A stretch of 34,449 nt of DNA from an uncultured beta proteobacterium. Its GTDB lineage: Bacteria; Pseudomonadota; Gammaproteobacteria; Burkholderiales; Burkholderiaceae_C. The position numbers were made by a program, and so were the translations under genes. Below, piece by piece: positions 1 to 10,132 of the stretch. The notes beneath the pieces were generated by a model. The model saw only the letters and a list, made by a program, of their open reading frames with translations. It made no database searches and was not told where the DNA came from. Positions within the stretch are counted from its first letter, which is position 1. Every line of letters starts with the position of its first letter. Location of the stretch: assembly GCA_903845935.1 (NCBI GenBank), contig CAIMZI010000051.1, forward strand, positions 1 through 34,449, in the 5' to 3' direction.

Positions 1-1074
1 GCTGGGCTCGAAGCTGGCTGGGGTCAGGCCTCCGGTGATGTCGTTGCGCAACTCGTCCAGGGTAAAGCCCACGGCCAGTTTGGCCGCCACCTTGGCAATC
101 GGAAAACCGGTGGCCTTGGAGGCCAGGGCGGAGGAGCGCGACACACGCGGATTCATCTCGATCACCACCATGCGGCCATCTTCGGGATTGATGGAGAACT
201 GCACATTCGAGCCGCCGGTGTCCACGCCGATTTCGCGCAGCACGGCCAGCGAGGCGTTACGCAGAATCTGGTATTCCTTGTCGGTCAGGGTCTGGGCCGG
301 TGCCACGGTGATGGAGTCACCGGTGTGCACGCCCATGGGGTCCAGGTTTTCGATGGAGCAGACGATGATGCAGTTGTCCGCCTTGTCGCGCACCACTTCC
401 ATCTCGTACTCTTTCCAGCCCAGTAGCGACTCTTCGATCAGCAGTTCGTTGGTGGGCGAGGCTTCCAAGCCGCGCTTGCAAATGGTCTCGAACTCTTCCG
501 AGTTGTAGGCAATGCCGCCGCCGGTACCGCCGAGGGTGAAGCTGGGGCGGATGACCGTGGGAAAGCCCAAAGTCTTTTGCACGTCCCAAGCCTCTTGCAT
601 GCTGTGGGCAATGCCGGAGCGGGCCGAACCCAGACCAATCTTGGTCATGGCGTCCTTGAACTTGAGGCGGTCTTCGGCCTTGTCGATGGCCTCGGGCGAA
701 GCGCCAATGAGTTCTACCGACCGTCCCGTAGCCGCACCTTGGTATTTTTCCAGCACGCCCTTGTGCCATAGGTCGAGCGCGCAGTTCAGCGCGGTCTGGC
801 CACCCATGGTCGGCAGGATGGCGTCGGGACGCTCCTTGGCGATGATCTTTTCCACCGTCTGCCAGGTGATCGGCTCGATGTAGGTGACGTCGGCCGTGGC
901 CGGGTCGGTCATGATGGTGGCCGGATTGCTGTTGATCAGAATGACCCTATAGCCCTCTTCGCGCAGCGCCTTGCAGGCCTGCACGCCGGAATAGTCGAAC
1001 TCACAGGCCTGGCCAATGATGATGGGGCCGGCGCCGATGATGAGGATGCTTTTGATGTCGGTACGTTTTGGCAT
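1..1074 (-). CDS. carB: Carbamoyl-phosphate synthase large subunit, N-terminal part (runs off the left edge)
   Basis: CarB makes carbamoyl phosphate from bicarbonate, ATP and the ammonia delivered by CarA, for pyrimidine and arginine synthesis in the cytoplasm. About 358 codons from the ATG at 1074 are visible, roughly a third of the usual ~1075 residues; the 3' end lies outside the window. The protein begins [18 protein letters not shown] and continues with [10 protein letters not shown] and [11 protein letters not shown], the classic CarB N-terminus, then ATP-grasp motifs such as [22 protein letters not shown] and [16 protein letters not shown]. These belong to the carboxyphosphate-forming half. 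The start is 12 bases after the carA stop, so the two genes form an operon. No frameshift is seen in the visible part. Confidence 0.97.
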   Translation of the reverse strand, partial: MPKRTDIKSILIIGAGPIIIGQACEFDYSGVQACKALREEGYRVILINSNPATIMTDPATADVTYIEPITWQTVEKIIAKERPDAILPTMGGQTALNCALDLWHKGVLEKYQGAATGRSVELIGASPEAIDKAEDRLKFKDAMTKIGLGSARSGIAHSMQEAWDVQKTLGFPTVIRPSFTLGGTGGGIAYNSEEFETICKRGLEASPTNELLIEESLLGWKEYEMEVVRDKADNCIIVCSIENLDPMGVHTGDSITVAPAQTLTDKEYQILRNASLAVLREIGVDTGGSNVQFSINPEDGRMVVIEMNPRVSRSSALASKATGFPIAKVAAKLAVGFTLDELRNDITGGLTPASFEPS

Positions 1075-1086
1075 TTTATTATTTGG

Positions 1087-2274
1087 TTATTCAGACTGGC
1101 TGGCGCCCTTGGTGCGCGTCTCCATCAGGCCCACGAAGCGGTCAAACAGGTAAGCGATATCCTGCGGACCGGGTGAGGCTTCCGGGTGACCCTGAAAACA
1201 AAAGGCCGGCTTGTCGGTACGCTCCAGGCCCTGCAGCGTGTTGTCAAACAGGCTGATGTGGGTGGGTCGCAGGGTAACAGGCAATGTTGTCTCATCGACC
1301 GCAAAACCGTGGTTCTGGCTGGTAATGGACACACGGCCGCTGTCCAGATCTTTGACCGGATGGTTGGCGCCGTGGTGGCCGAACTTCATCTTGAAGGTCT
1401 TGGCACCGCTTGCCAACGCCATGATCTGATGCCCCAGGCAAATGCCGAAGGTCGGGATGCCGGACTCGATCAGGGTCGAAGCTGCGGCAATGGCGTAATC
1501 GCAAGGCTGCGGGTCGCCGGGGCCATTGCTCAGGAAAATGCCGTCGGGCTTGTGGGCGAGCGCCTCGGCGGCTGTTGTCTGGGCCGGAACCACGGTGACC
1601 TTGCAGCCACGCTGGGCCAACATGCGCAGAATGTTTTTCTTCACGCCAAAGTCAAAGGCGACGACGTGGAACTTGGCGTCAAGCTGCTGGCCATAGCCCT
1701 GTCCCAACACCCACTCGGTCTCAAGCCAGCCGTAGGTCTTGCTGCTGGACACGACCCGGGCCAGGTCCAGACCGGACATGCTGGGCGCAGCCTTGGCCGC
1801 GGCGACCGCGCGCTCGATGGCGGCGCTGGTGACCTTTTCACCGGGGCGAAGCGCCAGAATGCAGCCATTTTGCGCACCCTGGGTGCGCAGTTGGCGGGTG
1901 AGTTGGCGAGTGTCGATATTGGCAATCGCCACCGTGCCCTGGTCCACCAAGTATTCACTCAGCGTCTGGCTGAGACGAAAGTTGGAGGCGACCTGCGGCA
2001 GGTCCTTGATAATGAGACCGGCGGCCTGCACCTTGTCGGACTCAACGTCTTCGAGATTGACGCCGTAGTTGCCGATGTGGGGATAGGTGAGCGTGACGAT
2101 CTGCTGGCAATAGCTGGGGTCGGTCAGGATTTCCTGGTAGCCGGTCATGGAGGTGTTGAACACGACTTCGCCGACGGTGGAGCCAGCGGCTCCAATGGAA
2201 TTGCCAACATAGACCGTGCCGTCTGCGAGCGCCAGAATGGCGGATGGGAAGGTTCCCTTGAGAGACAAAAGCAC
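1087..2274 (-). CDS. carA: Carbamoyl-phosphate synthase small (glutaminase) subunit
   Basis: CarA hydrolyses glutamine and channels ammonia to CarB. The 395-residue product has the normal family length. The N-terminal CPSase domain (about 8-140) includes [21 protein letters not shown]. The class I glutamine amidotransferase domain (about 200-385) shows the nucleophile elbow GICLGHQ with Cys279, and His363 and Glu365 in [10 protein letters not shown]. The start is GTG at 2272-2274; a GGAG Shine-Dalgarno sits six bases upstream and translation begins [19 protein letters not shown]. It is followed after 12 bases by carB and preceded by a clear -10 promoter element. Confidence 0.97.
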   Translation of the reverse strand: MLLSLKGTFPSAILALADGTVYVGNSIGAAGSTVGEVVFNTSMTGYQEILTDPSYCQQIVTLTYPHIGNYGVNLEDVESDKVQAAGLIIKDLPQVASNFRLSQTLSEYLVDQGTVAIANIDTRQLTRQLRTQGAQNGCILALRPGEKVTSAAIERAVAAAKAAPSMSGLDLARVVSSSKTYGWLETEWVLGQGYGQQLDAKFHVVAFDFGVKKNILRMLAQRGCKVTVVPAQTTAAEALAHKPDGIFLSNGPGDPQPCDYAIAAASTLIESGIPTFGICLGHQIMALASGAKTFKMKFGHHGANHPVKDLDSGRVSITSQNHGFAVDETTLPVTLRPTHISLFDNTLQGLERTDKPAFCFQGHPEASPGPQDIAYLFDRFVGLMETRTKGASQSE

Positions 2275-2396
2275 TGGTTACTCCGAATGGGTTACGGTTG
2301 GGCCCAAACGCGCTAAAGAAATGCTCTTGAGCTGATGCTTATGAGAGGGGGGGTTCAGAGTTGCGCTTGGGACAGCTGTTTTCTGGAAAGCCACCG

Positions 2397-2402
2397 ATTA
2401 TA
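2397..2402 (-). promoter_or_regulatory. Probable -10 element of the carAB promoter
   Basis: The minus strand reads TATAAT, a perfect -10 hexamer, about 120 bases upstream of the carA GTG. No convincing -35 hexamer lies 16-18 bases upstream, so the call rests on the -10 alone. The 183-bp gap (2275-2457) has no gene. I see no U-tract terminator for the methyltransferase gene upstream, so some readthrough into carAB is possible. Confidence 0.5.
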
Positions 2403-2457
2403 GCGGAGGGTAGGTACTTACCCGGCGGGCACTGTGGGCTAATTTTGCCACCGGGAT

Positions 2458-3219
2458 TTACAGTGAACTGGCGTGCAAACAGATCGCGGCCGCAGCAGCG
2501 ACATTGAGCGATTCCTCGCCGCCGGGCTGTCCGATGCGCGCAAAGAAGGAGGCGCGCGCCATCAGCGCAGGTCCTACGCCCTGCCCTTCGTGGCCCATCA
2601 CCCAGGCGCAGGGACGCGGCAGCTTCAAGTTTTGAATCAGCTCACCCTGGTGCGAACTGGTCACCACCAGAGGAACAGTCAGCGCCTGCACCTCTTCCAG
2701 ACTCAGGCCCTCGACCAGATGCAGACCAAAATGAGCGCCCATGCCGGCGCGCAAGACCTTGGGGCTCCAGAGGGCTGCCGTGCCCTTGAGCGCCAACACC
2801 TGCTTGAAACCAAAGGCTCCGGCACTGCGCAGAATGGAGCCCACATTGCCGGCGTCCTGCACCCGGTCCAGAATCACGCTGGCAGCCTGGGGCTGGATGG
2901 CGGCATCCAAGGGCAAATTCAGCACAAAGCCGATGCTGGCGGGTGACTCCAGGGCGCTGATGTCCTTAAAAAGGGCATCGGACACGATGACCTTTTTGCC
3001 TGCCACCTCGGCGAGGGGACCGCGTGCCTGCGACCAGAAGGTTTCTGAATAGACGGCGACAGTCGGTTGCAGCCTACGCTGCATGGCCGCGCTGCACAGA
3101 TGGTCGCCCTCGATCCAGAAACGTCCGGCCTTGCGGTAGGCGCTGTTGTCCTGGGTGAGCTTGCGCAATTCCTTGAGCAAGGGGTTGTCGCGCGAGCTGA
3201 TGAAAACCGGATCACTCAT
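2458..3219 (-). CDS. TrmH/SpoU-family RNA 2'-O-methyltransferase (SPOUT fold)
   Basis: This 253-residue protein is probably an S-adenosylmethionine-dependent 2'-O-ribose methyltransferase acting on rRNA or tRNA. The N-terminal part (about 5-100) resembles the SpoU substrate-binding domain (SSRDNPLLKELRKL, GRFWIEGDHL). The C-terminal catalytic domain has the three SPOUT motifs: motif 1 near 117-136 (LDRVQDAGNVGSILRSAGAF, with Asn125 and Arg131), motif 2 near 207-217 (VMGHEGQGVG) and motif 3 near 236-246 (ESLNVAAAAAI), which form the trefoil-knot cofactor site. The start at 3219 is three bases after the rnhB stop, so it is likely the last gene of the long cluster. The exact target nucleotide (RlmB-like or other) cannot be told from sequence. 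Confidence 0.9.
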   Translation of the reverse strand: MSDPVFISSRDNPLLKELRKLTQDNSAYRKAGRFWIEGDHLCSAAMQRRLQPTVAVYSETFWSQARGPLAEVAGKKVIVSDALFKDISALESPASIGFVLNLPLDAAIQPQAASVILDRVQDAGNVGSILRSAGAFGFKQVLALKGTAALWSPKVLRAGMGAHFGLHLVEGLSLEEVQALTVPLVVTSSHQGELIQNLKLPRPCAWVMGHEGQGVGPALMARASFFARIGQPGGEESLNVAAAAAICLHASSL

Positions 3220-3222
3220 ATA

Positions 3223-3861
3223 TCAGGGGTTCGCAAGCACCTGCGCCACCGGCGCAAAGGTTTTGCGGTGCTCGGGGCATGCGCCATGGGCCTTTAGCGC
3301 GGCCAGATGCTGGGCCGTGCCATAGCCCTTGTGACCGGCAAAGCCGTATTGCGGGAATTGCAAATCGAGTTCGCGGCACCAGCGGTCGCGTGTCACCTTG
3401 GCCAGAATCGATGCCGCCGATATCGCGGGCACGGTGGCGTCGCCGCCCACAATTGCTTCGGCCCGCACATCCAGCACCGGCAGGCGGTTGCCATCCACCA
3501 GCACCTTGTGCGGCTTCAGTCTCAAGCCTTCCACGGCGCGGCGCATGGCAAGAAGCGTGGCCTGCAGGATGTTGAGGCGTTCAATTTCTTCCACGCTGGC
3601 CTGGGCCACAGAACAGCACAAGGCCTTGGCACGGATCTCGTCATACAGTTGTTCGCGTCGCTTGGGACTGAGCTTCTTGGAGTCGCTGAGCCCCTTGATC
3701 GGATGCATGTCGTCCAGAATCACGGCGGCCGCCACCACCGGCCCGGCCAGGGGGCCGCGTCCGGCCTCATCGACTCCGGCAATCAGGCCCTGAATGTCCC
3801 AGGCGAATGCCGCCTGCTGGACTTTCAGCGAATCAGCTTTGGAGGAGTTTTTGGATGGCAT
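3223..3861 (-). CDS. rnhB: Ribonuclease HII
   Basis: RNase HII cleaves RNA in RNA-DNA hybrids and starts removal of single misincorporated ribonucleotides. The 212-residue product carries the type 2 signature [14 protein letters not shown] with catalytic Asp31 and Glu32, then Asp123 in VLVDGNRLP and Asp141 in [21 protein letters not shown]. All four metal-binding acidic residues are present. The start at 3861 lies inside lpxB (29-base overlap). No other ATG, GTG or TTG is available before the catalytic motif, and the ribosome binding site is weak, which suggests translational coupling to lpxB. Confidence 0.96.
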   Translation of the reverse strand: MPSKNSSKADSLKVQQAAFAWDIQGLIAGVDEAGRGPLAGPVVAAAVILDDMHPIKGLSDSKKLSPKRREQLYDEIRAKALCCSVAQASVEEIERLNILQATLLAMRRAVEGLRLKPHKVLVDGNRLPVLDVRAEAIVGGDATVPAISAASILAKVTRDRWCRELDLQFPQYGFAGHKGYGTAQHLAALKAHGACPEHRKTFAPVAQVLANP

Positions 3862-5011
3862 CGGTGGCTATTGTCGCGGTGTCGCGCTGCAATTCGCCGT
3901 GCAGTGCGGCAAATTTTGTCTGCAGCGATTGCAGGCGGAGTGGATCTTTGGTTGGCGCGTCCAGCCAGGCCAGCGTCGCATCGGCCAGGGCGCGCGGTGT
4001 GGCGGCATCCTGAAGCAATTCCGGCACCACAAATTCGGCGCACAAAATATTGGGCAAGCCCACCCAGGGCTGCAGGCGTTTGCGCTTCATGATCTGCCAC
4101 GACAGCCAGTTCTGGTGGTAGGCAATCACCATCGGACGCTTAAACAGCGCGGCCTCCAGCGTGGCCGTACCACTGGCAATCAGCGTTACGTCGCAGGCGG
4201 CCAGCGCGGCGTGGGACTGTCCATTGAGCAAGGTGACGCAGTCCGCCAGACCATGGCTTTGAATCAAGGCCTCAAGGACCAGTCTAAAGCCACTCACAAC
4301 CGGCATGACAAAGCGCAGTTCTGGGTGCGCGATTTTCATTAGCGCTGCGGCCTGGATAAAGCGTTCAGCAAGATGGGCAATTTCGGAGCGGCGGCTTCCG
4401 GGCAAGAGGGCCACCAGGGGTGCGCTCGCATCCAGGCCCAGGGCCAGGCGAGCCGCAGCCCGGTCCGACTCCATCGGAATAACACTGGCCAACGGATGGC
4501 CGACATAGGTGGCGGCAATGCCGTGGCGGGCCAGCAGTTCCGGCTCAAAGGGAAAAATGCACAGCACATGGTCGGCACTGAGGCGTATCTTTTCCATGCG
4601 CTCGGGCCGCCAAGCCCAGACCGAGGGGCAGACAAAATGCACCGTCTTGATGCCGGCTGCGCGCAGGTCTTGCTCCAGTTTGAAGTTGAAGTCGGGCGCG
4701 TCCGTGCCAATGAAAATGTCGGGACGACTTTGTAGCAGGCGTTGGCGCAACTGCTCGCGGATGCCTACGATCTCGCGGTAACGCCGGAGCAGCTCCCAGT
4801 TGAAACCATGGACCGCCAGCTTTTGGAATGACCACCAGGGCTTAAAGCCCAGGCGCTCCATGTGCGGGCCGCCAATGCCAAAGCTGCTGAGTTCCGGCCA
4901 GCGCTTTTTCAAGCCCCCCAGCAGCAGACCGGCCAGCAGGTCACCGGACACCTCACCCGCCACCATGGCCACGGCGGGCGCAGCACTGCGATCGGACGGT
5001 TCTGCGGCCAT
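3833..5011 (-). CDS. lpxB: Lipid-A-disaccharide synthase
   Basis: LpxB is a GT19 glycosyltransferase that joins UDP-2,3-diacylglucosamine and lipid X into the beta-1,6 disaccharide precursor of lipid A at the inner face of the inner membrane. The 392-residue product has the usual length. It shows [17 protein letters not shown] near the N-terminus, [32 protein letters not shown] and [11 protein letters not shown], which line the UDP-sugar site in this family. The start is three bases after the lpxA stop; the end overlaps rnhB. Order lpxD-fabZ-lpxA-lpxB is the standard proteobacterial lipid A operon. Confidence 0.97.
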   Translation of the reverse strand: MAAEPSDRSAAPAVAMVAGEVSGDLLAGLLLGGLKKRWPELSSFGIGGPHMERLGFKPWWSFQKLAVHGFNWELLRRYREIVGIREQLRQRLLQSRPDIFIGTDAPDFNFKLEQDLRAAGIKTVHFVCPSVWAWRPERMEKIRLSADHVLCIFPFEPELLARHGIAATYVGHPLASVIPMESDRAAARLALGLDASAPLVALLPGSRRSEIAHLAERFIQAAALMKIAHPELRFVMPVVSGFRLVLEALIQSHGLADCVTLLNGQSHAALAACDVTLIASGTATLEAALFKRPMVIAYHQNWLSWQIMKRKRLQPWVGLPNILCAEFVVPELLQDAATPRALADATLAWLDAPTKDPLRLQSLQTKFAALHGELQRDTATIATDAIQKLLQS

Positions 5012-5014
5012 CGC

Positions 5015-5809
5015 CTAGCGCACGATGCCGCGTTGCGGCGAGGTCTGCTCCAGAAAGGACAGCATCATCTCCACATCGGGTGCCGCTTCAGGCGTGTCGT
5101 CGACCAGTGCTGCAATGCGGGTACGGGCGTTGTCCAAAGTCAGCTCGTCGCGGTACAGCGCCTTGTGCATGGACTTGACCGCGGCAATGCGCTCGGGCGA
5201 AAAGCCACGGCGGCGCAAGCCCTCGTAGTTCATGGAGCGGGCCGCAGCAGGTTGGCCCTGGCACATCACAAAGGGCGGCAGGTCGGCAAACAGCAGGGCG
5301 CACATGGCGGTCATGCTGTGAGCGCCTATGCGCACAAACTGGTGCACCACGGTAAAGCCACCCAGGATCACCCAATCGCCCACCTGCACATGGCCGGCCA
5401 GCTGCGAATTGTTGGCAAAAATGGTGTGGTTCCCCACCTGGCAGTCATGCGCCAGATGCACATAGGCCATGATCCAGTTGTCATCGCCCACCCGCGTCAC
5501 GCCCACATCACCGGGCGACCCGATGTTGAAGGTGCAAAACTCGCGCACCGTGTTGCGGTCGCCGATGATCAGTTCGCAGGGCTCACCCGCGTACTTCTTG
5601 TCCTGCGGAATGGCACCCAGCGAACTGAACTGAAAAATGCGGTTCTCGCAGCCAATCGTGGTGTGGCCTTCGATCACCACATGGGGGCCGATCGTGGTGC
5701 CAGCCCCAATGCGCACATGCGGACCGATCACGGTATAGGGGCCGACGCTGACGCTGCTGTCCAACTCGGCCTTGGGGTCCACCACCGCAGTGGCGTGAAT
5801 GGCGCTCAC
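5015..5809 (-). CDS. lpxA: UDP-N-acetylglucosamine 3-O-acyltransferase
   Basis: LpxA transfers a 3-hydroxyacyl chain from acyl carrier protein to UDP-GlcNAc, the first step of lipid A synthesis. The 264-residue product is a left-handed beta-helix built from hexapeptide repeats (about 1-185) with a C-terminal helical domain ([10 protein letters not shown] and after). Catalytic His121 lies in [11 protein letters not shown] (E. coli His125). The residue matching E. coli Gly173, the hydrocarbon-ruler position, is Met169 in AHSMTAMC, as in Pseudomonas aeruginosa, which predicts use of C10 acyl-ACP. The start is GTG at 5807-5809, 10 bases after fab[13 protein letters not shown] fits the family start. 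Confidence 0.97.
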   Translation of the reverse strand: MSAIHATAVVDPKAELDSSVSVGPYTVIGPHVRIGAGTTIGPHVVIEGHTTIGCENRIFQFSSLGAIPQDKKYAGEPCELIIGDRNTVREFCTFNIGSPGDVGVTRVGDDNWIMAYVHLAHDCQVGNHTIFANNSQLAGHVQVGDWVILGGFTVVHQFVRIGAHSMTAMCALLFADLPPFVMCQGQPAAARSMNYEGLRRRGFSPERIAAVKSMHKALYRDELTLDNARTRIAALVDDTPEAAPDVEMMLSFLEQTSPQRGIVR

Positions 5810-5819
5810 AGCTGCCGCC

Positions 5820-6260
5820 TCAGGCCACGGAGCGCATGGCGCAGGTCAGCTCGGCTTCCACTGCCAGCTCGCCGTCCACCGTGGCGCGGGCCTTGAACTT
5901 GAAAATGCCGGCCTTCATGCGCAGCAATTCAGCTTCGAGAATCAACTGGTCGCCAGGCTCCACCGGGCGCTTGAAACGGGCCCCGTCAATACCGGCGAAG
6001 TAATACACCATGTCTTCGCTGGGGGTGGTGCCCAGGGCGTCAAAGGCCAACAGACCGGCGGCCTGGGCCAGGGCTTCGATCATCAGCACACCCGGCATCA
6101 CCGGTCGGCTCGGAAAATGGCCTTGGAAAAACGGCTCGTTGATAGTGACGTTTTTCACCGCCTTGATGCGCTTGCCCTTTTCCAACTCCAGCACCCGGTC
6201 CACCAGCAAAAACGGGTAGCGGTGCGGCAGTTGTTTGAGAATTTTGTGGATATCCATCAT
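5820..6260 (-). CDS. fabZ: 3-hydroxyacyl-[acyl-carrier-protein] dehydratase FabZ
   Basis: FabZ dehydrates 3-hydroxyacyl-ACP in the fatty acid elongation cycle and competes with LpxA for 3-hydroxyacyl-ACP. The 146-residue hot-dog-fold protein shows [13 protein letters not shown] near the N-terminus, catalytic His48 in [14 protein letters not shown] and Glu62 in IEALAQAAG. Two adjacent Met codons (6260 and 6257) are possible starts, giving one residue difference. It lies 16 bases after lpxD and 10 before lpxA, in the usual order. Confidence 0.97.
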   Translation of the reverse strand: MMDIHKILKQLPHRYPFLLVDRVLELEKGKRIKAVKNVTINEPFFQGHFPSRPVMPGVLMIEALAQAAGLLAFDALGTTPSEDMVYYFAGIDGARFKRPVEPGDQLILEAELLRMKAGIFKFKARATVDGELAVEAELTCAMRSVA

Positions 6261-6276
6261 GCTGTATTTTCTTTCT

Positions 6277-7245
6277 TTAGGTCTTTTTCTCTAGCTCTTT
6301 GATTCGGTCGCGCAGGCTGTGCAACTGCTTGAGCGTTGCGGCATTGCGCTCCCAGGAAGCGTTGTCGTCCAGCGGAAAAACGCCGGTGTAATGGCCGGGC
6401 TTGCTGATCGATTTGGTGACCACGGTGGCGGCCGAAATATTTACACCGGGGCCAATGGTCAAATGACCCAACACCACGGCGCCACCGCCAATGGTGCAAT
6501 TCGGGCCAATGCTGGCGCTGCCCGCTACACCGGCACAACCGGCCATCGCCGTGTTGCGACCGACGCGCACGTTGTGACCAATTTGAATCAGGTTGTCAAG
6601 CTTGACACCGTCTTCAATCACCGTGTCCTGCAGGGCGCCGCGATCTATGCAGCTGTTGGCGCCAATTTCCACATCGTCTCCAATGCGCACCGCACCCAGC
6701 TGTTCAATTTTTTCCCAGCGCTCACCGTCTGGAGCAAAACCAAAACCATCGGCGCCAATCACCACGCCGGAATGCAGAATACAGCGCGCACCGATGACAC
6801 AATCTTCGCCCACCGTGACGCGCGATTTGAGCACCGTGCCGGGCCCGATGCGGGCGCCTCGCTCGACCACGCAGAGTGGGCCGATACTGGCCGTGGCATC
6901 CACCACCGCTGTGGGATCGACGACTGAACTCGGATGTACTCCAGCCGCGTGCGCATTGCCGCTGTGCCGACGCCAGAGTTGCGTGAGCCGTGCGAAATAG
7001 AGATAGGGGTTGTCGGCAACGATCAGCGCAACACCTTGCGGTGCAGCGTCCTGCATGGCGGCAGACACAATCACGCAAGCAGCCCTCGTTGAGCGCAACT
7101 GCGCCTGGTAACGGGGATTGCTTAAAAAACTGATGTGTTCGATCTGGGCCGATTCCAGTGGCGCGAGCCCCTGGATTTCGATGCTTGGATGACCGATCAG
7201 CGTCCCGCCCAAAGCTTCAACAATAAAAGCCAGCGTCAGATGCAT
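6277..7245 (-). CDS. lpxD: UDP-3-O-(3-hydroxyacyl)glucosamine N-acyltransferase
   Basis: LpxD adds the second, N-linked 3-hydroxyacyl chain in lipid A synthesis. The 322-residue product has an N-terminal uridine-binding domain (about 1-100), then a left-handed beta-helix of hexapeptide repeats with the conserved GADGFGFAP (about 164-172) and catalytic His224 in [10 protein letters not shown] (E. coli His239), and a short C-terminal helix ending in RIKELEKK. Length and layout are normal. It follows skp after 19 bases, matching the skp-lpxD-fabZ-lpxA-lpxB order of other proteobacteria. Confidence 0.97.
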   Translation of the reverse strand: MHLTLAFIVEALGGTLIGHPSIEIQGLAPLESAQIEHISFLSNPRYQAQLRSTRAACVIVSAAMQDAAPQGVALIVADNPYLYFARLTQLWRRHSGNAHAAGVHPSSVVDPTAVVDATASIGPLCVVERGARIGPGTVLKSRVTVGEDCVIGARCILHSGVVIGADGFGFAPDGERWEKIEQLGAVRIGDDVEIGANSCIDRGALQDTVIEDGVKLDNLIQIGHNVRVGRNTAMAGCAGVAGSASIGPNCTIGGGAVVLGHLTIGPGVNISAATVVTKSISKPGHYTGVFPLDDNASWERNAATLKQLHSLRDRIKELEKKT

Positions 7246-7264
7246 GGCTTAACGCGCGCCGCCT

Positions 7265-7774
7265 TTACTTGCCACCCGCATTCAGGATCTTGATGACCTT
7301 GTCGGTGATATCGATCTTCGGATTGAAGTACACGGCCTCTTGCACCACCAGGTCGTATTTTTCCGTCTCGGCCAGCTGCTTGATGGCCTTGGTGGCCTTC
7401 TCGTACACCGATTGCAACTCTTCGTTGCGGCGGCCATTCAGGTCTTCATCAAACTCGCGCTTTTTGCGCTGGAAGTCGCGGTTTTGTTCCACAAACTCCT
7501 TTTGCTTGGAGGTACGCTGGCTTTCGGTCATGGTGGGCGCATCGCGCTCAAACTTTTCGCTAAAGGATTTCAGCGAAGCCTGCAGGTCGGTCAGGTCTTT
7601 TTGGCGCTTGGAGAACTCGGCCTCGAGCTTGGCGGTGGCCGCCTTGGCCGGCCCGGATTCGCTGGTAATGCGCTGCGAATTGATGAATGCCAAACGGGCT
7701 TCCTGTGCTTGCGCTGCGCTAGCCATGGCGAGGAGCAGCAGGCTAGAAGCAAAAATTGTGTTGAGTGTCTTCAT
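7265..7774 (-). CDS. skp: Periplasmic chaperone Skp/OmpH
   Basis: Skp is a trimeric, jellyfish-shaped periplasmic chaperone that holds unfolded outer-membrane proteins on the way to the BAM complex. The 169-residue precursor has a Sec signal peptide (1-23, MKTLNTIFASSLLLLAMASA then AQA before the cleavage). The mature part begins EARLAFINSQRI, typical of OmpH, followed by a long charged coiled-coil (about 45-135) and a C-terminal strand VYFNPKIDITDKVIKILN. Its ATG overlaps the bamA stop by one base (TAATG), so it is translationally coupled to its partner gene. Confidence 0.95.
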   Translation of the reverse strand: MKTLNTIFASSLLLLAMASAAQAQEARLAFINSQRITSESGPAKAATAKLEAEFSKRQKDLTDLQASLKSFSEKFERDAPTMTESQRTSKQKEFVEQNRDFQRKKREFDEDLNGRRNEELQSVYEKATKAIKQLAETEKYDLVVQEAVYFNPKIDITDKVIKILNAGGK

Positions 7775-10095
7775 TAGAAGGTGGTTCCAATTTGAAATGC
7801 CAATGACTGTATTTTATCGCCATCAAATTGCTTGATGGGCTTGGCGAAGGCCAGGCGCAATGGCCCCACCGGAGAAATCCAGCTGATGCCGATACCGACG
7901 GATGCGCGCATGTCTTCGACCTGTATAGGGTCGTTGGGGCCGTAAATACCGCCCATGTCCATGAATCCGAACCAGCGCAGGGTGCGGTCGTTGCCCCCGC
8001 CTGGCAGCGGCGACAGGACCTCGGCGTTCAGGGTCACACGCTTGGGTCCGCCCGGCGCAATGCTGGTGGTCACGCCGCCCGCTGCAAGCACAGCCGCCCG
8101 TTGCGAGGCGGTGGTCAGGCTGCCCTGCTCAAAGCCGCGCACCGATCCCAGGCCGCCAGAGCTGTAATTTTTCAACACGGGATAGCTCAATCCGTCCGTG
8201 CCGTAGCCCAAATCCAGCTCGCCGTTCAAGGCCAAGGTGGTCTTCTTGGACAAGGGGAAGAACTGCTGAATCTGGCCGGTGCCGCGTACGTAGCGCAAAT
8301 CGCCGGCCACGCTCCATTCACTGTTGAACTTCAAGGTCCTTCCTGTGCTGGGCACCAGGGCAGAGTCGCGCGTGTCGCGGCCCCAACCGGCAGTGAGCGG
8401 CAGCGAATAGGTTACCAGACCGAATTCATTTCCAAAGTCTTGGTAGACGGTGGGCAAGAGCGTGCCCGGAATGATTTCCGTGCGGTCAATACCGACGCCC
8501 ACAAACACGGTGTCGGTTTCCGTGAAGGGAATGCCAAAGGCGATATTGCCACCCGTGGTCTGAATCGAGTAGCTATCCAGATTGGCATAGGGTTTGGAGG
8601 TGCGCTGGGACAGACTGATGGAGCGCGACACGCCGTCTTCGGTGAAATACGGGTTGGTGGTGCTGAACACCAGGGTGCGGTTGTATTTGCTGGTGTTGAC
8701 CTCGATGCCCAGGGAGTTTCCGGAGCCAAAGGCATTGTCCTGCTTGAAACCAAAGGTCAGGCCCAGTCCGTCGGCACTGGAAATACCGGCCCCCAGACTG
8801 ATGCTGCCGGTGGGCTTCTCCACCACGTTGACGGTCAGGTCGACCTGATCCGGGGTGCCGGGTACTTCCTGTGTATCCAGCGTGACTTCCTTGAAATACC
8901 CCAAGCGGTCGACCCGGTTGCGCGACTGGCGAATCTTCTCGCCGTCGTACCAAGACGCTTCGAGTTGGCGGAATTCGCGGCGAATCACTTCGTCGCGGGT
9001 TCTGTCGTTGCCCGCTACGTTGACGCGGCGTACATAGGCACGGCGCGATGGGTCGCCCACCAGGGTAATTTCCACGCGGTTGGTGGCGCGGTCTATCTCG
9101 GTCTTGGCCTCGGCACGGCCAAACGCAAAGCCAAAATTGCCGTAGTAATCGCTGAAGGCCTTGGTGGTTTGTGCCACTTGATCCGAGTTGTAGGCCTCGC
9201 CGGCCTTGATCGTGATCAGCGACTGGAACTCTTCATCCTTGCCCAAGAAGTTGCCGGCCAACTTGATCTTGGAGACCACAAAGCGCTCACCCTCGGTGAC
9301 GTTGACGGTGATGCTCATGCCCTGTTTATCGGGCGCCATGGCAACCTGCGTGGACTCGACCTTGAACTCCAGATAACCTTGCGTCAGGTAGTAGGAACGC
9401 AGGGTCTCGATATCGGCATTGAGCTTGGTGCGCGAGTAGCGGTTGCTTTTGGTGTACCAGCTCAGCCAGCCGCCGGTGTCCTGGTCGAACAGATCCAGCA
9501 ACTTGGACTCCGCAAACGCCTGAGATCCCACGATGTGAATTTCCTTGATCTTGGCGGTATCTCCCTCAGACACCGCAAAGCTCAGATTCACGCGGTTGCG
9601 GTCCAACGGTGTCACGGTGCTCACCACCTCGGTGGCGTACATGCTGCGGCTGATGTACTGGCGCTTGAGCTCCTGCTCGGCCCGATCCACCAATGCCTTG
9701 TCGTAGGGGCGACCATCGGCCAGGCCAATGTCGCGCAAGGCCTTTTTCAGCACATCCTTGTCGAATTCCTTGGTGCCGGAAAAATCCACGTCGGCAATGG
9801 TCGGTCGCTCTTCCACCACCACCACCAGCACGCCGCCCCTGGCGTCAATGTGCACGTCCTTGAACAAGCCCAGGGCAAACAGGGCGCGAATCGACGCCGC
9901 CGCCTTTTCATCGCTATAGGTGTCTCCCACCCGCACCGGAATGGATGCAAACACGGTGCCCGCTTCCACGCGCTGCAGACCTTCCACCCGGATATCGCTC
10001 ACCGCAAACGGCTCCAGTGCCATCGCTGCCTGGGCGAACAGGCCCGCAACCACAGCAGCCACTGCACGCCTTACAAAGATTGGATTCAAACGCAT
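7774..10095 (-). CDS. bamA: Outer-membrane protein assembly factor BamA
   Basis: BamA is the essential Omp85 core that inserts beta-barrel proteins into the outer membrane. The 773-residue precursor has a signal peptide (about 1-26, ending AAMA before LEPF). It is followed by five periplasmic POTRA domains (about 27-430), the first starting FAVSDIRVEGLQRVEAGTVF, and a C-terminal 16-stranded barrel. The conserved VRGF of loop 6 is at 652-655 (GGLGSVRGFEQGSL). The chain ends in Phe (FQIGTTF), the outer-membrane C-terminal signature. It sits between rseP and skp, the conserved context, and both strand frames are open here because of high GC, not because of a second gene. Confidence 0.97.
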   Translation of the reverse strand: MRLNPIFVRRAVAAVVAGLFAQAAMALEPFAVSDIRVEGLQRVEAGTVFASIPVRVGDTYSDEKAAASIRALFALGLFKDVHIDARGGVLVVVVEERPTIADVDFSGTKEFDKDVLKKALRDIGLADGRPYDKALVDRAEQELKRQYISRSMYATEVVSTVTPLDRNRVNLSFAVSEGDTAKIKEIHIVGSQAFAESKLLDLFDQDTGGWLSWYTKSNRYSRTKLNADIETLRSYYLTQGYLEFKVESTQVAMAPDKQGMSITVNVTEGERFVVSKIKLAGNFLGKDEEFQSLITIKAGEAYNSDQVAQTTKAFSDYYGNFGFAFGRAEAKTEIDRATNRVEITLVGDPSRRAYVRRVNVAGNDRTRDEVIRREFRQLEASWYDGEKIRQSRNRVDRLGYFKEVTLDTQEVPGTPDQVDLTVNVVEKPTGSISLGAGISSADGLGLTFGFKQDNAFGSGNSLGIEVNTSKYNRTLVFSTTNPYFTEDGVSRSISLSQRTSKPYANLDSYSIQTTGGNIAFGIPFTETDTVFVGVGIDRTEIIPGTLLPTVYQDFGNEFGLVTYSLPLTAGWGRDTRDSALVPSTGRTLKFNSEWSVAGDLRYVRGTGQIQQFFPLSKKTTLALNGELDLGYGTDGLSYPVLKNYSSGGLGSVRGFEQGSLTTASQRAAVLAAGGVTTSIAPGGPKRVTLNAEVLSPLPGGGNDRTLRWFGFMDMGGIYGPNDPIQVEDMRASVGIGISWISPVGPLRLAFAKPIKQFDGDKIQSLAFQIGTTF

Positions 10096-10132
10096 GTTAT
10101 AAATTTGGGGGTTGAATAAACACTAAAACGAA

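Noticed and set aside
1186..2316. 376-codon open frame opposite carA
   Set aside because: Shadow frame; CarA is complete on the minus strand.
7828..10119. 763-codon open frame on the plus strand opposite bamA
   Set aside because: It is an antisense shadow created by GC-rich codon bias; its translation has no recognisable family, while the minus strand encodes a complete BamA.
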